DNA of 64,000 nucleotides from Crocosphaera sp. (GTDB taxonomy: Bacteria > Cyanobacteriota > Cyanobacteriia > Cyanobacteriales > Microcystaceae). The stretch lies in the NCBI GenBank assembly GCA_030066295.1, contig JASJBX010000055.1:1-64000 (forward strand), in the 5' to 3' direction. Positions 1 through 8,736 of the stretch are shown one piece after another (position 1 is the first letter of the stretch; each line of letters opens with the position of its first letter). The translations under genes were made by a program, and so were the position numbers. A model generated the notes under the pieces. The model did not search any database. It saw only the letters and a list, made by a program, of their open reading frames with translations, and had not been told where the DNA came from.

Positions 1-1
1 T

Positions 2-478
2 AAAATTACACAAAAACCCATGCCCCAAGGAAAACATAGTCGTATTCAAGCCGAATTAATTATGGCAATTAACGCTATCACCAAAGCCAAAAAAATTGCC
101 TATGCCTTTCCTGAACTCCGTTTTACGTTTGGTGGTCGTTCTATCGTTCCTGATGTTGTTGTTTTACAATGGGAGAGAATTCCCCGCGAAGAAAATGGAG
201 ATATTGCTAATAGTTGTCTAACTCATCCTGACTGGACAGTTGAGATAATCTCCCCGAATCAAAGTTATGTTAAAGTAACAGGTAATATTTTACATTGTCT
301 CAATTATGGAAGCGAATTAGGTTGGTTAATTGATCCTGAAACCCAATCCATTCTCGTCTTTCTTTCTCAACAACAACCTTTATTGTTAGAAGATTCAGAA
401 GATAGTTTACCGATGCCTAATTTTTTAGATGAACTACAATTAACGGTCGGTGATGTTTTTAGTTGGTTGAAAGTTTAA
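2..478 (+). CDS. Uma2 family (DUF820) endonuclease-like protein, 5' end outside window
   Basis: The frame is open to the left window edge (KITQKPMPQGKHSRIQ...). The PDVVV...DWTVEIISP...GWLIDPE pattern is typical of Uma2/DUF820. Confidence 0.8.
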   Translation, partial: KITQKPMPQGKHSRIQAELIMAINAITKAKKIAYAFPELRFTFGGRSIVPDVVVLQWERIPREENGDIANSCLTHPDWTVEIISPNQSYVKVTGNILHCLNYGSELGWLIDPETQSILVFLSQQQPLLLEDSEDSLPMPNFLDELQLTVGDVFSWLKV

Positions 479-535
479 AAGTTTAAAGATTATATATTTA
501 AAATGGTAGATTACTGCTCTAATTCTGTGCATTCA

Positions 536-604
536 GGTAGGGTTGGTTAGACGGCTATATTTCAGGTTATCACAGGAAGATAAAAATCCGTCGTAACCCA
601 CCAT
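536..604. repeat. Imperfect inverted repeat, MITE/REP-like element
   Basis: GGTAGGGTTGGTTAGACGG ... CCGTCGTAACCCACC form inverted arms in the gap between two convergent genes. Confidence 0.55.
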
Positions 605-621
605 TTTGTTGAAACAGTACA

Positions 622-1536
622 CTACGAAATCGAAGATTCTAGCCAATCTAATAAAATTGTATTAAATTTCTCAGGGCATTCATCATGAGGACAATGGCCA
701 GCCTGATCTAATTCTTTTAAAGTTATTAAAGGATTTAACTTAGAAAAAGTCGCGGCTAAAGTAACAGGAATCATTCTATCTTGTCGCCCCCAAACTAATA
801 ACATAGGAACGGTTAACTTTGGTAAAATTTTCTTGACAACAGGAGAATAATGAGGATTTCTTAGTCCTTCAAATAATAAACAAAAAGTTCTAGCAGCCCC
901 CCGATCTTGAGGGGGAATAGTAATCATCTCCACCAATTCATCGGTAATCGCTGATTTATCATAATAAGCAACCCCAACCCAAGGGCGAATCACCCCAGGA
1001 CGACGAATAATCTTAAATAATGTTTTTAATAGTAAAGGAGGACTAAACAAGCCTTCAATGGTATTAACAATAGGTCGTAATCCTTTGGGTATCATTTCTT
1101 GTCGTAAAGAAACATCCGGTAAACTTAACATCACTAATCCTGCCACCATTTCAGGATACTTAAACGCTGCCGTTAAACAAACTAAAGAACCAATAGAATT
1201 CCCCACCAAAATAACCGGTTCACCGATAAACGATCGCCAAAAGTCATAAATTTGTTCAGCCCACAGATAAGCAGTATAATCCGTCGCTGCTTTAGAAGAT
1301 TGACCAAACCCCAATAAATCCAAAGCATAAACTCGATAGTGTTGCCCTAAAACGGGGATATTGTGTCGCCAATGTTCCACCGCAGCCCCAAACCCATGTA
1401 TTAAAATCAATGGGGGCTTTGTTTGGGAGTCTTCTGCTGTTTCGCAAGGTAAAAAAGTGTAACGAATGGGCCAACCTCGCCAAATCCATTGTCTTTCCCG
1501 TCCGACGCGCTTTTCCCAAGGTAGTTGCTGACTCAC
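622..1536 (-). CDS. Alpha/beta fold hydrolase
   Basis: LILIHGFGA, nucleophile elbow VGNSIGS, C-terminal GH (AGHCPHDE). Confidence 0.9.
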   Translation of the reverse strand: MSQQLPWEKRVGRERQWIWRGWPIRYTFLPCETAEDSQTKPPLILIHGFGAAVEHWRHNIPVLGQHYRVYALDLLGFGQSSKAATDYTAYLWAEQIYDFWRSFIGEPVILVGNSIGSLVCLTAAFKYPEMVAGLVMLSLPDVSLRQEMIPKGLRPIVNTIEGLFSPPLLLKTLFKIIRRPGVIRPWVGVAYYDKSAITDELVEMITIPPQDRGAARTFCLLFEGLRNPHYSPVVKKILPKLTVPMLLVWGRQDRMIPVTLAATFSKLNPLITLKELDQAGHCPHDECPEKFNTILLDWLESSIS

Positions 1537-1777
1537 TGAATAATCCTGTTATAAATCTTTACACCTTTTTATTTTACGATGGCTCACAGAAGGATTAAAC
1601 TAGGAAGTAAATAGGGTAACAATTATCGTCAACGGTAACTGACCCAAACCTAACAATAAACTTAATAAATCCCCCCAGAACTTGGTAGAAAATGATTACA
1701 ATGAAGCTGGCTACTATGGCAGCCGAAATTGACTACTAGAGTTCATCAATCATACCGAGAGACATTAACAAACGCCT

Positions 1778-2317
1778 GTGATAGACAAAAGACGCACACA
1801 ACGCGATCTCCCCAAAATCAACGAAAGAATCCGCTTCCCTGAAATTCGGGTTATCGATAGCGATGGTTCCCAATTAGGGATTATTACCCCAGAAGAAGCC
1901 TTAAGTGTTGCCCAGGAACGAGAATTGGACTTGGTGTTAGTTAGTGAAACGGCTAAGCCTCCTGTGTGCCGTATTATGGATTACGGTAAGTATAAGTTTG
2001 AACAGGAGAAAAAAGCCAGAGAAGCTAAGAAAAAACAACATACGGCTGATGTTAAGGAAGTGAAAATGCGCTATAAAATATCAGAACATGATTATCAAGT
2101 GCGTGTTAATCAGGCGAAACGTTTCCTTAAATCAGGGGATAAAGTAAAAGCAACCATCACCTTTCGAGGGCGCGAAATACAACACTCTAATCTAGCCCAA
2201 GACTTACTCAGTCGCATGGCTGCTGATTTAAAAGAATTAGCGGAAATTCAACAAGCCCCCAAACGGGAAGGCCGTAACATGATGATGTTAATGAGTCCGA
2301 AAAAAGAGTCTAAATAA
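1778..2317 (+). CDS. infC: Translation initiation factor IF-3 (GTG start)
   Basis: Full-length IF-3 pattern: [22 protein letters not shown]...[17 protein letters not shown]...[10 protein letters not shown]. Confidence 0.96.
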   Translation: MIDKRRTQRDLPKINERIRFPEIRVIDSDGSQLGIITPEEALSVAQERELDLVLVSETAKPPVCRIMDYGKYKFEQEKKAREAKKKQHTADVKEVKMRYKISEHDYQVRVNQAKRFLKSGDKVKATITFRGREIQHSNLAQDLLSRMAADLKELAEIQQAPKREGRNMMMLMSPKKESK

Positions 2318-2340
2318 ATTAGTTATATTATCCTTGATTA

Positions 2341-2370
2341 ACAGACGTGCATTAGTACGTCTGTATTTAT
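2341..2370 (+). terminator. Rho-independent-like terminator after infC
   Basis: ACAGACGT-GCATTAGT-ACGTCTGT 8-bp stem followed by a T-rich run. Confidence 0.6.
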
Positions 2371-2393
2371 TTAAAAAGGTGAGGCTAAAAACA

Positions 2394-2870
2394 ATGAAAA
2401 TTTTGCCATTTTTTACATTATTAGTTATAGGATTATTAATAGTAATGGTGGTGAATATTATGCCTATCTCTGCCAATGAAAATAATCATTCTCCCTTAAT
2501 AGAAGAAATGAAAGAAAATCGTCAATTATGGCGATCGCAACGATTAAAAAATTATCAATATATCTATCAACAACAGTGTTTTTGTGTTCCTCCCAGTAAC
2601 ACCCCCCTCAAAGTTTCCGTTAAAAATGATAAAATTACTGAAGTTGTCGATTTAAACAATAATCAAATCATCGCCGATTTAACATTTCCTAAAAGCATTG
2701 ATGAACTCTTTAACATTATCAAAGATGCGATTCAACGTAATGCGGATGAGATTTTAATTACTTACGATCAAACATTAGGTTATCCGACTCGTGTGGCTAT
2801 CGACTATCAAAAAATCTTAGCCGATGAGGAAGTAACCTATACCGTTGAAAACCTAAGCAAACTAAATTAA
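2394..2870 (+). CDS. DUF6174-like secreted/membrane-anchored protein
   Basis: N-terminal hydrophobic segment, then LWRSQRLKNYQYIYQQQCFC...; the ATG at 2394 is preferred over the track start at 2334. Confidence 0.6.
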   Translation: MKILPFFTLLVIGLLIVMVVNIMPISANENNHSPLIEEMKENRQLWRSQRLKNYQYIYQQQCFCVPPSNTPLKVSVKNDKITEVVDLNNNQIIADLTFPKSIDELFNIIKDAIQRNADEILITYDQTLGYPTRVAIDYQKILADEEVTYTVENLSKLN

Positions 2871-2889
2871 TTAACCCCAAAAAAACAAT

Positions 2890-4611
2890 ATGAATCAACC
2901 CAGAGATGTACAAGTTTGTCCCATTGCTTCTGATACTATTGTCATGCGATCGCGCACATGGGAGCGATTAAAATTTGAAATTGAATACGCCCTCAAACGA
3001 GGAACCACCGCCAATTCTTATCTCATTCAAGGGGAGAAAATTGCCTTAATTGATCCCCCCGGCGAATCCTTTACCGACATCTTCTTAAAAGCCCTTCAAG
3101 AACGCATCGATCCCACCACCATCGATTATTTAATTTTGGGTCATATTAACCCTAACCGTGGGGAAACCATCAAAGCGTTACTAAAAATTGCCCCTCAACT
3201 GACCATCGTTTGTTCTAATCCAGGGGCGTTACTTTTACCTAACATTTTATTACCAGAATTTCCCCCCAAATTAAAAGTAGTCAAAGGGGAAGATATCTTA
3301 GATTTAGGGAACGGTCATCAACTGGAATTTATTCCCACCCCCAACCCCCGTTATCCCGCCCAACTCTGTACTTACGACCCCAAAACAGAGATCCTCTACA
3401 GCGATAAATTATTTGGGGCCCATGTCTGCGGCGATCAAATTTTTGACGAAGGATGGATCGTTTACACCGAAGATCGACGCTATTATTTTGACTGTTTAAT
3501 CGCCCCTTACGCTAAACAAATTAACACCGCTTTAGAAAAATTACGCCGTAAACCCGCTAGAATTTACGGAACTGGCCACGGTCCATTAGTTCGTTATGGG
3601 TTGAGAGAATTAACCGACTCCTATCAACAATGGTTAGAAGCGCAAAAAGCCAACAGTTTAAGCGTCGCCCTCATTTACGCCTCCGCCTACGGGAATACCG
3701 CCACTCTCGCCCAAGCGATCGCTAGTGGGATCACCAAAGCCGGGGTCAGGGTAGAATCTATCAACGCAGAAGTAGCCGAACCGGACGACATCAAAGAAGC
3801 CATCAATACCTGTTCCGGGTTTATTTTTGGGTCCCCTACTTTGGGCGGCCACGCCCCCACTCAGATCCAAACGGCGTTAGGGATCACCTTAGCCAATGCC
3901 GATAAATCCAAACTGGCCGGGGTATTTGGGTCCTATGGCTGGAGTGGAGAAGCCATAGACCTCTTAGAAAGCAAATTTCGGGATGGTGGTTATCAGTTCG
4001 GTTTCGACCCCATCCGGGTGAAATTTAGCCCCACTCAGACAACGTTAAAAACCTGTGAGGAAGCGGGGACAGACTTCGCCCAAGCAGTGAAAAAAGCCCA
4101 AAAACGCCGTCAACCGAAAAATTCGGTGAATCAGTCCCAGACAGACCGGTTACAACAGGCTTTAGGGCGTATTGTGGGGTCCTTGTCCATTGTTACTTGT
4201 CAAGAGGAAGAGTTAAGCGGGGCCATGTTGGCTTCTTGGATCTCTCAAGCGACGTTTAACCCTCCTGGGTTCACCGTAGCAGTGGCCAAGGAACGGGCGA
4301 TCGAGTCGTTGTTACATAAGGGGAGTTCCTTTGTCTTAAATATTCTCAGAGAAGGGGATCATCTTGGTTTGATGAAGCATTTTCTCAAACCGTTTTCTCC
4401 GGGAGAAGATCGTTTTGCAGGGGTAAAAACGGAGGTGGCGGATAATGGTTCTCCTATTTTGCAAGATGCGTTAGCTTATTTAGAGTGTAAAGTAGGCGAT
4501 CGCATGGAATGTGGGGATCATTGGGTCATTTATGCGATCGTGACCAAAGGACAGGTGTTGCAAGATGGCGTAACCGCCATTCATCACCGTAAGTCCGGTA
4601 GTCATTATTAA
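2890..4611 (+). CDS. flv1: Flavodiiron protein, class C diflavin flavoprotein, Flv1-like
   Basis: Beta-lactamase-like domain, flavodoxin domain (SAYGNTATLAQAIASGI) and C-terminal flavin reductase domain. Iron-ligand positions are non-canonical (GHINPNRGET). Confidence 0.85.
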   Translation: MNQPRDVQVCPIASDTIVMRSRTWERLKFEIEYALKRGTTANSYLIQGEKIALIDPPGESFTDIFLKALQERIDPTTIDYLILGHINPNRGETIKALLKIAPQLTIVCSNPGALLLPNILLPEFPPKLKVVKGEDILDLGNGHQLEFIPTPNPRYPAQLCTYDPKTEILYSDKLFGAHVCGDQIFDEGWIVYTEDRRYYFDCLIAPYAKQINTALEKLRRKPARIYGTGHGPLVRYGLRELTDSYQQWLEAQKANSLSVALIYASAYGNTATLAQAIASGITKAGVRVESINAEVAEPDDIKEAINTCSGFIFGSPTLGGHAPTQIQTALGITLANADKSKLAGVFGSYGWSGEAIDLLESKFRDGGYQFGFDPIRVKFSPTQTTLKTCEEAGTDFAQAVKKAQKRRQPKNSVNQSQTDRLQQALGRIVGSLSIVTCQEEELSGAMLASWISQATFNPPGFTVAVAKERAIESLLHKGSSFVLNILREGDHLGLMKHFLKPFSPGEDRFAGVKTEVADNGSPILQDALAYLECKVGDRMECGDHWVIYAIVTKGQVLQDGVTAIHHRKSGSHY

Positions 4612-4643
4612 GAACATAACAATTAATAATGTGTTGATTGTGC

Positions 4644-4676
4644 AGAGATCAAAAATCACTTGATCTCTCCTTTTTT
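4644..4676 (+). terminator. Rho-independent terminator
   Basis: AGAGATCAA ... TTGATCTCT stem followed by CCTTTTTT. Confidence 0.8.
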
Positions 4677-4683
4677 GTGACAT

Positions 4684-4950
4684 TTATGGAAAAAATCGAT
4701 AGATTTCTCGTCTATGTAAGAGTCTAACAAAAGTCACTGTATCCTCATTCACCTTTATTCCTATACGATATTCTCCTATCCTAATTCGATAAAAGTTAGC
4801 TTCTCCTTTAATTTTTTTAAGATTTTTAATCTCTCCTAAAGTTGTTACTGTTTCAATTTCTTGTATTATCTCCTTGATTTTAATGAGTAGTTTTTTATCA
4901 AGAATCTTTTTTAAGTCTTTTTCAAAGCTTTTTCTAAACTGAGTCTTCAT
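4684..4950 (-). CDS. RelE/ParE-family toxin
   Basis: FRKSFEKDLKKI...LKKIKGEANFYRIRIGEYRIGIKV...VRLLHRREIYRFFP is typical RelE. Confidence 0.9.
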   Translation of the reverse strand: MKTQFRKSFEKDLKKILDKKLLIKIKEIIQEIETVTTLGEIKNLKKIKGEANFYRIRIGEYRIGIKVNEDTVTFVRLLHRREIYRFFP

Positions 4951-5155
4951 TGTTATTATTAAGTAGTTTGAAAATCATTTCTCTATCTACTAATTCTGTT
5001 TTTTCTCCTTCTTCAATGGCTTTTGTTAAAGCAATATCTTCTATAATTTCTGATAGAATTTCTGTAAATTCTTCACGGTTTTCTTGGAAGAGTTCATACA
5101 TGGCGAGTTTAAGGGTTTCTTTGAGTTGGTTTTTATCGATGGAAATGTTAGACAT
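4934..5155 (-). CDS. Antitoxin partner of the RelE-like toxin
   Basis: Small acidic ORF overlapping the start of the RelE ORF by 17 nt in toxin-antitoxin arrangement. Confidence 0.75.
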   Translation of the reverse strand: MSNISIDKNQLKETLKLAMYELFQENREEFTEILSEIIEDIALTKAIEEGEKTELVDREMIFKLLNNNNEDSV

Positions 5156-5244
5156 GATATTTTAGTAATATTTTAAGAGATTTCTTACTAACGACTTTTA
5201 ATTATAATTTTAGGTTATAAGTCCCTATGATGAACATTATAATG

Positions 5245-7698
5245 CTATTTTTTGATGATTTCTTCTCTCCATTTGCTTAAAACACTTTGATCTATAATAC
5301 GATCCAACTCTATAATAGGTGATTTATGATTTTCTCTTGAAATTTTCTCTACTTTTACTGTATCTAATTCCCCCATTAGATAATAATCAGGAAAAAATTG
5401 ACCCATGATATGAGAACGCTGTGTTTTTAAATCTACTTTATTTTGTCCATTTATATAAAGTTCCCAGTTAAGAATTAAATGTACTTTAATATTATTTTCT
5501 TGACCAATGTTGACCAATTCATTGATTTTTAGTAACTCAATCATTTTAGAATCAGGTATATTAGTTACGATGCTTAAAACAACAACTTTCGCATCAACTA
5601 AATGTGCAACTTCTTTAATTAACGTTTCAAACTGATTACAAGCTTCATTAATTCTTTTCCTTGTCTTATCACTAATATTTTCAGGATCTACATTATCATA
5701 CATAGATTTACATTCAACAATAGTTAAACAATGTTCTGTTAACCAAAATAAATCAACTTCAGCAAAGTTATGTTGTTCACCTTCTTTAGTTAATTCTCCT
5801 CCTAATTGAAGATAATGTGACCATTCAATTTGAGAAAGAATATTGATAGACATTAGAATAGGTAATCCACCTGTTTTAAATAATTTCAGTGCTAACTCAT
5901 TCAGTTGATAAGTAATTGTTTCATGTGTATTAAAAGGTAATAGAAAAGATTCACCACATCCTTGACATTCGTTGAATTCTTTGACTTTCTGCAATGAATA
6001 AAAGTTTATCAAATTACAAGTAGGACAATTAGCAGAATAACCACGATTAATTAAGGCTTTTTCAACCAAGTTAGATAAGATATTTAAACATTTTTCTCTT
6101 GCTTTTACTTTTTGTGATTTACTCTGTAATTCCCAATGACGATACTTTCCTAAATACTTGATTAAATCGTCATATTTTAATGATTCTTTATCTTTATATT
6201 TTAAAAACGCACTAAGAATATCTGCCCCTCTTTTGTCAATAATAAAAGCTGCTTTTTTAACTCCTCCAAAACGTTTAATAAACCCTTTTGCATAACGGGT
6301 ATGTTCATTGATTTTTAATTGGAATCTTGCTTCCTTCAAGTATCTACTAATAATAACTTCATCAGAAGGAAGATAAATTTTACATTGTTGACCAATAGAA
6401 GTAACTCCTGTTAGGTTTTTCCATCCTAATTTTTTGCGTTTTATATAATTTTTTTTGAGCAAAAAACTGTTTTTATAATTAATGTTATTATTTTCATAAG
6501 ACTCGATTTCATAGATAGATTTAGAAAAGAAAATTTCTAATAATTTGGAAGATTGAAAACTAGGGATAAATAATTTTTTACCTGAATCTAAATAAATTTC
6601 AGCATTATAACCGAAAAGATAATCTTGATTTCCATAAATTGATGGTACAGGAGGAGAGAAAAGAAGACAATTATTATTGATAACCATTTGAGTCATACGA
6701 ATAGATTGATCACAGTATATAGTTAAGGGAACATAATTAAATCCAAAAGAATAGTAATTGATTCTTATATAAAAAGATTGACGTAAACATTTTTTGTCTA
6801 AAATGTGTTGAAGATTATGAGCTAAATTAATAGCTTCTTGTTTTTCTAGAGAAATAGTAACAGATATTGTGTCGAGAAAAGGCATAACTTCAAAACAAGT
6901 ATCAATTACATCGTTAAGATGATCTAGAAAATCTTGTTTAGGTAGAAAAAGTTTATTAGCTTGACCAGTGATACAAGAATTCCAGTAATCACAAGCGACT
7001 TTTATATGAGTATCATCTTCACAAAAAATGTACAATGCAGAGCTATATTCTATCCATCTATAGTAAGTGTACCAGTGTCCAGTTCCCTCGTTTTTAGAAA
7101 TACCAAACCTAGTTAAATTAAGTGGCTGATTGGTATTAGCTAGTACAAAACTTATTTTAATTAATTGCTCAATATTGTTAGGATGAGTCAGAACTTTAGA
7201 GTTAAAATATTCTTTTAAGCATCGATTATAGTTTTCATTTAAAATACCTCCTTGTAAGGCAATATTAAAATTATATTTTCCGTCAAGTTCACCAAAAATA
7301 ATATTACTTTCTGGTAAAGGTGCAGGGTATTTATCAAGAAGCAGGTTTATTATATTTGGAAAATTATTGATAAATGATCCGTAATTTCCTCCTTGTGCGA
7401 ATTCTGAAATCTTATCATTATTAAGATAAACACATCCTCTACTAAACAGTTTAATTTCTTCGATAAGATTCTCATTTAGTTGTCTAGATGAAAATATAAA
7501 ATCTGGATTAATTGAACTTAAAGCAAATTTAAGTTTTTTAAGTTCTTCGTCATCGCTAGGAATAGGAAAAATAGCATTAGCAAAACCGCCCCAAATATGA
7601 GTATAAAGTTTAACTGCATCAAGAATATCTGCTTGATTTTTTACTAAATAGACTAAACGAAGAGGACGAGATTGAATATCAATACTTGCTAATTTCAT
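5245..7698 (-). CDS. Uncharacterised 817-aa protein with C-terminal zinc ribbon and PD-(D/E)XK-like nuclease motif
   Basis: CPTC...CQGC (two CxxC pairs) and EVDLFWLTEHCLTIVECKS (D...ExK spacing). Confidence 0.7.
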   Translation of the reverse strand: MKLASIDIQSRPLRLVYLVKNQADILDAVKLYTHIWGGFANAIFPIPSDDEELKKLKFALSSINPDFIFSSRQLNENLIEEIKLFSRGCVYLNNDKISEFAQGGNYGSFINNFPNIINLLLDKYPAPLPESNIIFGELDGKYNFNIALQGGILNENYNRCLKEYFNSKVLTHPNNIEQLIKISFVLANTNQPLNLTRFGISKNEGTGHWYTYYRWIEYSSALYIFCEDDTHIKVACDYWNSCITGQANKLFLPKQDFLDHLNDVIDTCFEVMPFLDTISVTISLEKQEAINLAHNLQHILDKKCLRQSFYIRINYYSFGFNYVPLTIYCDQSIRMTQMVINNNCLLFSPPVPSIYGNQDYLFGYNAEIYLDSGKKLFIPSFQSSKLLEIFFSKSIYEIESYENNNINYKNSFLLKKNYIKRKKLGWKNLTGVTSIGQQCKIYLPSDEVIISRYLKEARFQLKINEHTRYAKGFIKRFGGVKKAAFIIDKRGADILSAFLKYKDKESLKYDDLIKYLGKYRHWELQSKSQKVKAREKCLNILSNLVEKALINRGYSANCPTCNLINFYSLQKVKEFNECQGCGESFLLPFNTHETITYQLNELALKLFKTGGLPILMSINILSQIEWSHYLQLGGELTKEGEQHNFAEVDLFWLTEHCLTIVECKSMYDNVDPENISDKTRKRINEACNQFETLIKEVAHLVDAKVVVLSIVTNIPDSKMIELLKINELVNIGQENNIKVHLILNWELYINGQNKVDLKTQRSHIMGQFFPDYYLMGELDTVKVEKISRENHKSPIIELDRIIDQSVLSKWREEIIKK

Positions 7699-7733
7699 CT
7701 TATGAACGAATGAAAATTATTAATATGAGATGA

Positions 7734-7940
7734 CTATTTTATCGTATCAAAAGTTTTAATCTGATTCCTTAATAATTCATTGACTAAAATTTCCACTTCA
7801 ACCCCTTTTTCTTGGGCTAATTTTGTCATAAACTCATTAACATCGGGTTCAAGATAAACCGAACACTGAAACACTGCATTAGGATCATAAAATTTTCCCT
7901 GTTTACCTTGGGAAAAATCGTAATTCTCTTTCATACTCAT
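7734..7940 (-). CDS. Small RHH/BrnA-like antitoxin-type protein
   Basis: MKENYDFSQGKQGKFYDPNAVFQCSVYLEPDVNEFMTKLAQEKGVEVEILVNELL resembles small cyanobacterial antitoxin-like proteins; 35 nt upstream of the 817-aa ORF on the same strand. Confidence 0.6.
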   Translation of the reverse strand: MSMKENYDFSQGKQGKFYDPNAVFQCSVYLEPDVNEFMTKLAQEKGVEVEILVNELLRNQIKTFDTIK

Positions 7941-7954
7941 AACAAAAAAATTTA

Positions 7955-8025
<71 letters not shown>

Positions 8026-8269
8026 ATTTAGACACTCTTACGAGTATAACAAAAATGAGTCAAGCAAAGCAAGGATTAAATGAAGACAAAACCTAAATTT
8101 TTCTGAAGAAACGTAACAGCTATGGGAAGGATTAAACTGACTTGTGCAGTGGGAGAAACTGACATAAGCACTCTCACCACCCTCTCAACCATGAGTATAG
8201 ACTAAAAATGGAGGTGAGGCGTATTAATAATAAAAGCCTTTCGTTCTCTCTTTACGCCTAAAACATCTT

Positions 8270-8605
8270 ATGAATAAGACTTACAAACTGCTAGTCGGAA
8301 CCCTGTTATTACTAGGATTGAATAGTGTATCCTTGGCTCAAAATGCCGATGCAGCCAATCCCTTCACCCAATTCTACAATAACAATTGTGTCCCTGAAGC
8401 AACAAAAGTGGGCTTAACCCAAGCCGAAGCATCACAAATCTGTAATTGTACGGTTAGAACATTACGGGAAAAATACTCAACTGAAGCCTTTGCAGCCCTT
8501 TACGCCCAATATACCAGTGGAGATACCGCAGCCAGACGAACCTTAACCCGTTATGGTCAAAGCTGTTCTCAAGAAGTTCTTGATGATCTTCTCTGGGACA
8601 ACTAA
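8270..8605 (+). CDS. Small secreted protein, unknown function
   Basis: Signal peptide MNKTYKLLVGTLLLLGLNSVSLAQNADA, then a short four-Cys domain (NNNCVPEA...ICNCTVRTL...SCSQEV). Confidence 0.65.
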   Translation: MNKTYKLLVGTLLLLGLNSVSLAQNADAANPFTQFYNNNCVPEATKVGLTQAEASQICNCTVRTLREKYSTEAFAALYAQYTSGDTAARRTLTRYGQSCSQEVLDDLLWDN

Positions 8606-8736
8606 AATGTCCATCATGGGGATCAATATGAAGAAAATTTTCGTCACTAATCGCGGCGGGCTGAAGACTTTTTTAAGATTAGTTTTCAGCTAACCTTGTT
8701 ATAACCATAGAAACGGTGTGAATAAGGCAAACGTTT

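Noticed and set aside
3658-3870. 70-aa minus ORF inside flv1
   Set aside because: Antisense shadow of a strongly supported coding region; Gly/Val-rich low-information translation.
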